Assembly (NCBI GenBank): GCA_913050035.1
Contig: CAJXAC010000001.1
Location: 1-64,000, forward strand
DNA: 64,000 bases
DNA from: an uncultured Gammaproteobacteria bacterium
GTDB lineage: Bacteria > Pseudomonadota > Gammaproteobacteria > Pseudomonadales > Azotimanducaceae
Reading direction: 5' to 3'
Position numbers and translations under genes: made by a program. How positions within the stretch are numbered: the stretch's first letter is position 1; every line of letters starts with the position of its first letter. The notes beneath the pieces were generated by a model that saw nothing but the letters and a program-made list of their open reading frames with translations, ran no database searches and had not been told where the DNA came from. Positions 58,440 to 64,000 of this stretch are shown here, one piece after another.

Positions 58440-60668
58440 ATGGCTGCGCAAGGTAATCGTGTCCTCCATATTGCTCTCGTCGCAGCGTTGGCTCTGGCTG
58501 GCTGCGACTCCAAAGACTCGAGTAGTGTCACTCAGGATACCGGCGTAGCGATCGGACAAGCAGAGTACGTGGGTTCCGGTCAGTGTGCAGATTGTCACGC
58601 CGAGGCGTGGCAGCAGTGGCAGGGCTCTCACCATCAGTTGGCTATGGCTGAACCGACCGAAGCAACAGTGCTCGGTAATTTTGCTGACGCTGAATTGGTG
58701 CATGGTAAGCATCGCAGTTTGTTTCAAACTGCTGATCGCACCTTTATTGTCGCCACTACAGATGGCGCGGACGCATCCCAAGATCTAAGCCAATTGCGCG
58801 TGCGCTATACATTCGGTGTGGCGCCTTTGCAGCAGTATCTTGTGGATGTGGGTGGCGGCCGGCTGCAGGCACTCCCAATGGTTTGGGACAGTCGCACAAA
58901 GCCAGTCCCCAACACTTCGGTGCCCCATCAAGGCGGTTGGTATCATCTTAATGCCGCGGCAGATGCCATAGATAATCCAGAACATTGGCGTCGCGGCGGC
59001 CAAAACTGGAACCACATGTGCGCAGACTGTCACTCCACCGCAGTGCGCAAGAACTATTCCTCTGCAACAGATACCTTTGCTACAGAATTTGCAGAGATCA
59101 GCGTAGGTTGCGAGGCTTGTCATGGCCCGGGGAGCTTGCATGCGCAGCAGCCCACGAAAGTGCCCTTGCCGGCACTTAAAGAACCAGGGCAACAAATAAA
59201 TACCTGTGCAACATGTCATAGCCGGCGTACGCAACTTGCCGAGGGCTTCACTCCGCAGCACAACTACCTGGATCATTATTTACCGGCCCTGCTTGACGAT
59301 GGCCTGTATCATGCGGATGGGCAGATCCTCGACGAGGTTTATGTTTATGGCTCATTTGTGCAAAGCAAAATGCATCGGGCAGGAGTGGCTTGCAGTAACT
59401 GTCACGAGGCCCACACCGCGCAGTTAAAGATTGCCGGCAATGGCGTCTGCACTCAGTGTCATAACGTCAACGGACGCCCAGATTTTCCGTCGCTGCGGCT
59501 GGCTAATTACGATACTGCCGAGCACCACTTTCATGATGAGAATTCCCAGGCCGCGGCTTGTGTTTCTTGTCATATGCCCGAGCGTGTTTATATGGGTATT
59601 GACGGTCGTCGCGATCATAGTTTCCGTAAACCCCGCCCAGATTTGTCCGCGCGCACTCAGGCGCCCAATCCCTGTACTGACTGTCATCAGGAAAAATCTG
59701 CGCAGTGGGCAGCCGATACCGTATTGGCACATTTTGGAGCAGCAAAAACTCCTGAGACTGAGCATTTTGGAGTGGTGTTCGCCCAGGCGCGAGACGGCCA
59801 ATTGCGCGCCGAATCCGGCTTGGTGGCCATAGCCGCAGACTCTGATCAGTCTGACATTGTGCGTGCCACGGCGCTCTCGTTGCTGGCGGGCTATCAGCGA
59901 CAAATCAGTGCCGAAGCGATCGCTGCGGGATTAAATTCGGCCTCTGCTTTGCAGCGTATTGGTGCTGTTCGCGGTGCTGTGCGATGGTCTTTTGCCGAGC
60001 GTTGGCGACGTCTGCGGCGCATGCTGCAAGACCCGATACTCGCTGTGCGCATTGAGGCGACTCAGGCGTTGCTAGAGGGAATGCAGCAGTTGCCGGCAAA
60101 TCAGCGTGGACTTCTAAGTGCTGCGGTAGACGAATATCTGTTGGTGCAGCAACTGCATCTCGATCGCCCCGGTGGGCGGACTAATCTGGCCAACGCCTAC
60201 TTACAGATGGGCGAGTTAGCGCAAGCTCAGGAACAATTGCAGCAGGCGCTAGTGCTGAATCCAGATTGGGTGCCGGGAATGGTCAACTTAGCGGATCTCT
60301 ATCGTGCCCAGGGACGTGATGCTGAGGCAGGTCCGCTGCTGCAACAGGCATTGTTGCGAGTGCCAGATAGTGCGGATGTATTGGTGGCCCGGGCGATGTG
60401 GTTGGTGCGCCAGGGTCAGCGCGAGGCCGCCGTGGGCCTGCTGGCTAAAGCCTTTGAGCAACAGCCCAGTCAGCGCACTGCGTACCTGTATGCGGTAGCC
60501 CTGCACTCCACTGGCAGCAGCGCAATGGCACTGGGGGTGATTGACTCCGTGATGGCGTCTGGCCGGCGTTTTGAGCAGATGCTTAGTTTGGGTACGAGTA
60601 TTGCCCAGGAAATTGGCGATGTAGAGCGTCTCGCTCGCTATCGGCGTGGAGTTGCGTCGCCCCTGTGA
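58440..60668 (+). CDS. Octaheme c-type cytochrome lipoprotein with C-terminal TPR repeats
   Basis: Eight CxxCH: CADCH, CADCH, CEACH, CATCH, CSNCH, CTQCH, CVSCH, CTDCH; lipobox LALAGCDS; TPR NLANAYLQMGELAQAQEQLQQAL. Confidence 0.92.
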   Translation: MAAQGNRVLHIALVAALALAGCDSKDSSSVTQDTGVAIGQAEYVGSGQCADCHAEAWQQWQGSHHQLAMAEPTEATVLGNFADAELVHGKHRSLFQTADRTFIVATTDGADASQDLSQLRVRYTFGVAPLQQYLVDVGGGRLQALPMVWDSRTKPVPNTSVPHQGGWYHLNAAADAIDNPEHWRRGGQNWNHMCADCHSTAVRKNYSSATDTFATEFAEISVGCEACHGPGSLHAQQPTKVPLPALKEPGQQINTCATCHSRRTQLAEGFTPQHNYLDHYLPALLDDGLYHADGQILDEVYVYGSFVQSKMHRAGVACSNCHEAHTAQLKIAGNGVCTQCHNVNGRPDFPSLRLANYDTAEHHFHDENSQAAACVSCHMPERVYMGIDGRRDHSFRKPRPDLSARTQAPNPCTDCHQEKSAQWAADTVLAHFGAAKTPETEHFGVVFAQARDGQLRAESGLVAIAADSDQSDIVRATALSLLAGYQRQISAEAIAAGLNSASALQRIGAVRGAVRWSFAERWRRLRRMLQDPILAVRIEATQALLEGMQQLPANQRGLLSAAVDEYLLVQQLHLDRPGGRTNLANAYLQMGELAQAQEQLQQALVLNPDWVPGMVNLADLYRAQGRDAEAGPLLQQALLRVPDSADVLVARAMWLVRQGQREAAVGLLAKAFEQQPSQRTAYLYAVALHSTGSSAMALGVIDSVMASGRRFEQMLSLGTSIAQEIGDVERLARYRRGVASPL

Positions 60669-60708
60669 GCGTGGTTTGCTCTAGAAAGCCCACTTCGATA
60701 GTTCCGTA

Positions 60709-62274
60709 ATGTATGACCCGAACTTGCCTTATCGCTCTGCCCGTGCGCCGGTTGCGGCAGCTAATTTAGTAGCAACCTCTCAGCCTTTGGCTGTGCAAGC
60801 GGGTCTGCGTGCTATGCAGCAGGGCGGTAATGCCATGGATGCGGCGCTTGCGGCAGCGATTACGCTGACAGTGGTTGAGCCGAATAACAATGGACTAGGC
60901 AGTGACGCCTTTTGCATACTTTGGGATGGTGCTGAGGTGGTTGGTCTCAATGCATCTGGTCGCTCACCCGCGGGTTGGACTGCTGAGCGCTTTCGCGGTC
61001 TGCAAAAAATGCCAGAGTTGGGTTGGGACAGCGTAACGGTACCCGGGGCGGTCAGTAGCTGGGTGAAACTCAGTGGTCGATACGGTCGACTGGCTTTTGC
61101 GGACTTGTTCGAATCGGCTATCGAGTACGCTGAGGGCGGATTTTTGGTGGGTCCAGAAACAGCGTTCTATTGGCAACTCCTAGAATCCCACTACGCAGGA
61201 TTCGCAGCGTTCGCAGAGCATTTCCTTCCAGCTCCCCGGGCGGGGCAATTGTTCAAGCGGCCGGATTTGGCGCGTTCATTGCGGTTAATCGCTGAAACCA
61301 AGGGTGCTGCTTTCTACCAAGGGGAGTTGGCGGAGGCCATGGTGGCGGCGAGCGATGCTCAAGGGGGATGTCTATCCATGCAAGACCTCGCTGCTCACGC
61401 CGCCGACTGGGTGGCGCCGATCAGCCAAGCTTTTAAGCACATCGAGCTGCATGAAATTCCGCCAAATGGTCAGGGCTTGGCGGCGCAAATTGCATTGGGC
61501 ATTTTGCAACACCTTCCTGACCAGGCATTAGACTCGGCAGCAGAAGTGCACCAACAAATTGAGGCGATGAAGATCGCTACGGCGACTGCGGCAGGGCGTT
61601 TCGCCGATGCCGAAGCCATGACCGTTAGCGTCGAGGAATTACTGGATACGGCGAGTTTGCGCCAGGCAGCAGCATCAATCGGCACCCGCGCGATGGCCTT
61701 ACCACCTGTGGTATTGCCGGTTGGGCACGACACGGTTTATCTCACCACGGCGGATGCCAGCGGTATGATGGTGTCTTATATTCAATCGAACTTTCGTGCC
61801 TTTGGCTCAGGTATTGTTATTCCGGGTACCGGTATCGCCATGCAAAATCGAGGCAGTGGCTTTGTCCTTGACTCAGACCATGTCAATGCGGTGGGACCGA
61901 ACAAGCGTCCTTTTCACACCATTATTCCGGGCTTTGTCACCGCCAATGGTCGGCCCGAGATGGCATTCGGCGTTATGGGTGGGCATATGCAGCATCAAGG
62001 GCATGTGCAGATGGTTAATCGTGTGTTCGGCCACGGACAGAATCCTCAAGCTGCCAGTGACGCCCCACGTTGGCACGTTTACGAGGATTTTAGTGTGGGC
62101 CTCGAGTCGGGTTTTGACCCTAAAGTTGCAGAGGAGTTAGAGGCACGTGGGCACAAGGTGCGCTTCGATAAGCGCACGAGTACCTTTGGTGGTGCGCAAT
62201 TAATACAGCGTTTAGCTGACGGCTACGTGGGCGGTTCTGACCATCGCAAAGAAGGTTTGGTCGCTGGGTTCTAG
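60709..62274 (+). CDS. Gamma-glutamyltransferase family protein
   Basis: AGLRAMQQGGNAMDAALAAAITLTVVEPNNNGLGSDAFCILWDG...GHDTVYLTTADASG; no signal peptide. Confidence 0.93.
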   Translation: MYDPNLPYRSARAPVAAANLVATSQPLAVQAGLRAMQQGGNAMDAALAAAITLTVVEPNNNGLGSDAFCILWDGAEVVGLNASGRSPAGWTAERFRGLQKMPELGWDSVTVPGAVSSWVKLSGRYGRLAFADLFESAIEYAEGGFLVGPETAFYWQLLESHYAGFAAFAEHFLPAPRAGQLFKRPDLARSLRLIAETKGAAFYQGELAEAMVAASDAQGGCLSMQDLAAHAADWVAPISQAFKHIELHEIPPNGQGLAAQIALGILQHLPDQALDSAAEVHQQIEAMKIATATAAGRFADAEAMTVSVEELLDTASLRQAAASIGTRAMALPPVVLPVGHDTVYLTTADASGMMVSYIQSNFRAFGSGIVIPGTGIAMQNRGSGFVLDSDHVNAVGPNKRPFHTIIPGFVTANGRPEMAFGVMGGHMQHQGHVQMVNRVFGHGQNPQAASDAPRWHVYEDFSVGLESGFDPKVAEELEARGHKVRFDKRTSTFGGAQLIQRLADGYVGGSDHRKEGLVAGF

Positions 62275-62475
62275 GGCGTTGCGATTGCCCTACTCGTATT
62301 GATTCGCCCCAAGAACCTCTGAGTCACCGGAGCTAAAATTCAATACTTAGGTGCTCAATATAGAGCGGATTGTCGCCCTGCTCGAATAGGCTGGTAACGC
62401 GCAGCAGTTGGCCCAACGCTGCGGAGCGGTTAATGTTCGCGGCTACTAGGGAGCAAGAGGCGGATGCGCCAGTAA

Positions 62476-63459
62476 ATGAGGGTGTGTGTAAATTTCAGCG
62501 TTAGACAATGTCGCCTAATTGCCGTTTGGCTTGGGATAGTGTTAGTGCTGAGCGGCTGTGGCCAAGCCGATCGAACTCTGTCCATCGCAACCGGTGGTCC
62601 GGCCGGGCTTTATTATCCTTTTGGTGGCGGCATGGCCTCTGTTTGGTCGAAACAACTCACCGACGTTAATGTCAAAGCTGAAGTCACTGGTGGTTCCATC
62701 ACTAATGTAACCCAGGTGGCGCGTATGGAAAGTGATCTGGGTATTGCTATGGCCGATGTCACGACCGATGCATTTCTTGGCCAAGGTCTATTCGAACAAG
62801 CCTTGCCATTGAGAGTGTTGTTTACCGCTTACCCGAATATCGTGCATATTTTGACCCTCGAGGGGAGCGGTATAAACACGGTTGCAGACCTGCGCGGTAA
62901 GCGTGTGGCCATGGGCGCTCAGGGGTCTGGTACGGCGGTGGCCGCAACCAATGTGCTCACCGGCCTTGGGGTGCAGATAGATGACATTGCGCCTCGTTAC
63001 CTGAGTTTTGCCGCCACTACGGCCGCTCTCAAGGACGGCACCGTAGATGCTGGATTCATCGTTGGGGGGTTGGGTATTGCTGCAGTAACGGAACTGGCGG
63101 TTACCCGCTCTCTGCGCTTGCTCAATCTTAGTGACGACGACTTGCAACAACTCGTCGGCCAGTTCCCAGCATATAGTGGCTATCGTATTCCCGCTGAGAC
63201 CTACAACGGCATTGCCAGTGATACCACAGCGCTTGGCATTTGGAGCGCTGTGGTCGTGCATGAAAATATGCCTACAGATTTAGCCTATCGACTCACCTGT
63301 ACCGTATATCAACAGCGTCAATCGTTGCTGCAGATTTCGCCAGTGGTGCAGGCCATGACACTAGAAAATATCCATCGTTTATCGGCGGTGCCGCTGCATC
63401 CGGGTACCCAGTTATATCTGCAAGATCCGGCTCAGTCCTGCGATTTACCCAATGAGTAA
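62476..63459 (+). CDS. TAXI family TRAP transporter solute-binding lipoprotein
   Basis: Lipobox VLSGCGQ; LSIATGGPAGLYYPFGGGMASVWSKQLTDVNVKAEVTGGSITNV. Confidence 0.94.
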   Translation: MRVCVNFSVRQCRLIAVWLGIVLVLSGCGQADRTLSIATGGPAGLYYPFGGGMASVWSKQLTDVNVKAEVTGGSITNVTQVARMESDLGIAMADVTTDAFLGQGLFEQALPLRVLFTAYPNIVHILTLEGSGINTVADLRGKRVAMGAQGSGTAVAATNVLTGLGVQIDDIAPRYLSFAATTAALKDGTVDAGFIVGGLGIAAVTELAVTRSLRLLNLSDDDLQQLVGQFPAYSGYRIPAETYNGIASDTTALGIWSAVVVHENMPTDLAYRLTCTVYQQRQSLLQISPVVQAMTLENIHRLSAVPLHPGTQLYLQDPAQSCDLPNE

Positions 63460-64000
63460 GTCTGATTCTATGGATGCTGAGAAATCTACTCCCAATCGTT
63501 GGCCGCTACTGGTTACCGTAGTCGCGGCGCTGCTGTCGGTATTTCAGTTGTGGCAGCCCGTGGCAGGTTTTGTGCCACCGGGGGTTTTGCCGTGGGAAAC
63601 GATACTGGGTATGCAACCGGCGGTTTATTTTCGTCCGGTGCACTTGTGTTGGATTTTGTGTCTAGGCTTTTGGGTGTACCCATTACGCGTGCGCGGTACA
63701 GATTTGCCATGGCTCGATGTGCTCACAACGTTATTGGTGCTATGGGCCTCCTGGCGCATTTTGCGGTTTGATTATTCGGCGATTGATCATTTGTTGAATG
63801 GGCTGGGTGCGGCGGATTTTCTTGCCGGGGTGATCATTGTTCTGGCAACTTTAGAACTCGCTCGCCGATCTGTGGGTCCAGTGATGGGCATTATCGGCTT
63901 GGTGTTCGTTCTTTATGCGGCCTTTGGCAATGTGCTGCCTGATGTGTTGGCAACTCGCGGATTCAGTTTTGAGCGCATCGTGCGTTTTCAGGTGTTTACT
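63452..64000 (+). CDS. TRAP transporter fused permease, TAXI class (partial, runs off the window end)
   Basis: ATG overlaps the solute-binding protein stop; MSKSDSMDAEKSTPNRWPLLVTVVAALLSVFQLWQPVAGF...; open to 64000 in frame; not in ORF track. Confidence 0.85.
   Translation, partial: MSKSDSMDAEKSTPNRWPLLVTVVAALLSVFQLWQPVAGFVPPGVLPWETILGMQPAVYFRPVHLCWILCLGFWVYPLRVRGTDLPWLDVLTTLLVLWASWRILRFDYSAIDHLLNGLGAADFLAGVIIVLATLELARRSVGPVMGIIGLVFVLYAAFGNVLPDVLATRGFSFERIVRFQVFT

Noticed and set aside
59424-59903. 159-aa minus-strand ORF (and 58785..59276) opposite the octaheme cytochrome
   Set aside because: Antisense to a confidently coding multiheme gene; Cys/His-rich translation is an artefact of the CxxCH codons.
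1-64000. CRISPR arrays, tRNA/rRNA genes, transposases, prophage or defence islands
   Set aside because: Looked for on both strands; no regular spacer-repeat arrays, tRNA cloverleaf, or recognisable mobile-element proteins were seen.

Overview
This is a gene-dense 64 kb chromosomal window with bacterial, probably marine gammaproteobacterial, gene content. It looks like an accessory catabolic region. It carries many acyl-CoA and CoA-transfer enzymes, four MFS transporters, two TAXI-type TRAP systems, hydrolases (tandem penicillin-acylase-family Ntn hydrolases, sulfatase, carboxylesterase, GH3, haloalkane-dehalogenase-like), sulfite dehydrogenase subunits, a De Ley-Doudoroff fragment (dgoK plus frameshifted dgoA), and an octaheme-TPR cytochrome cluster. 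No tRNA, rRNA, CRISPR array or transposase was recognised. The most notable locus is 45155-46766 on the minus strand. The ORF caller splits one gene at an in-frame TGA, but the read-through peptide is ...NGD-U-GSCSTC..., the UGSC motif of the UGSC (seleno)protein family. A SECIS-like hairpin with a GUU apical loop lies about 20 nt after the UGA. I therefore call a selenocysteine protein that is mis-annotated as two ORFs. It sits directly downstream of a conserved 'GWTDGLPVVPP' protein ending in a C-terminal CIDC. Other points of interest are an iodotyrosine-deiodinase-like flavoprotein, a perfect 14-bp inverted repeat inside a coding sequence, a homopolymer frameshift in dgoA, and several decaying gene fragments. 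All calls are by eye from sequence and motif recall; no database search was run.
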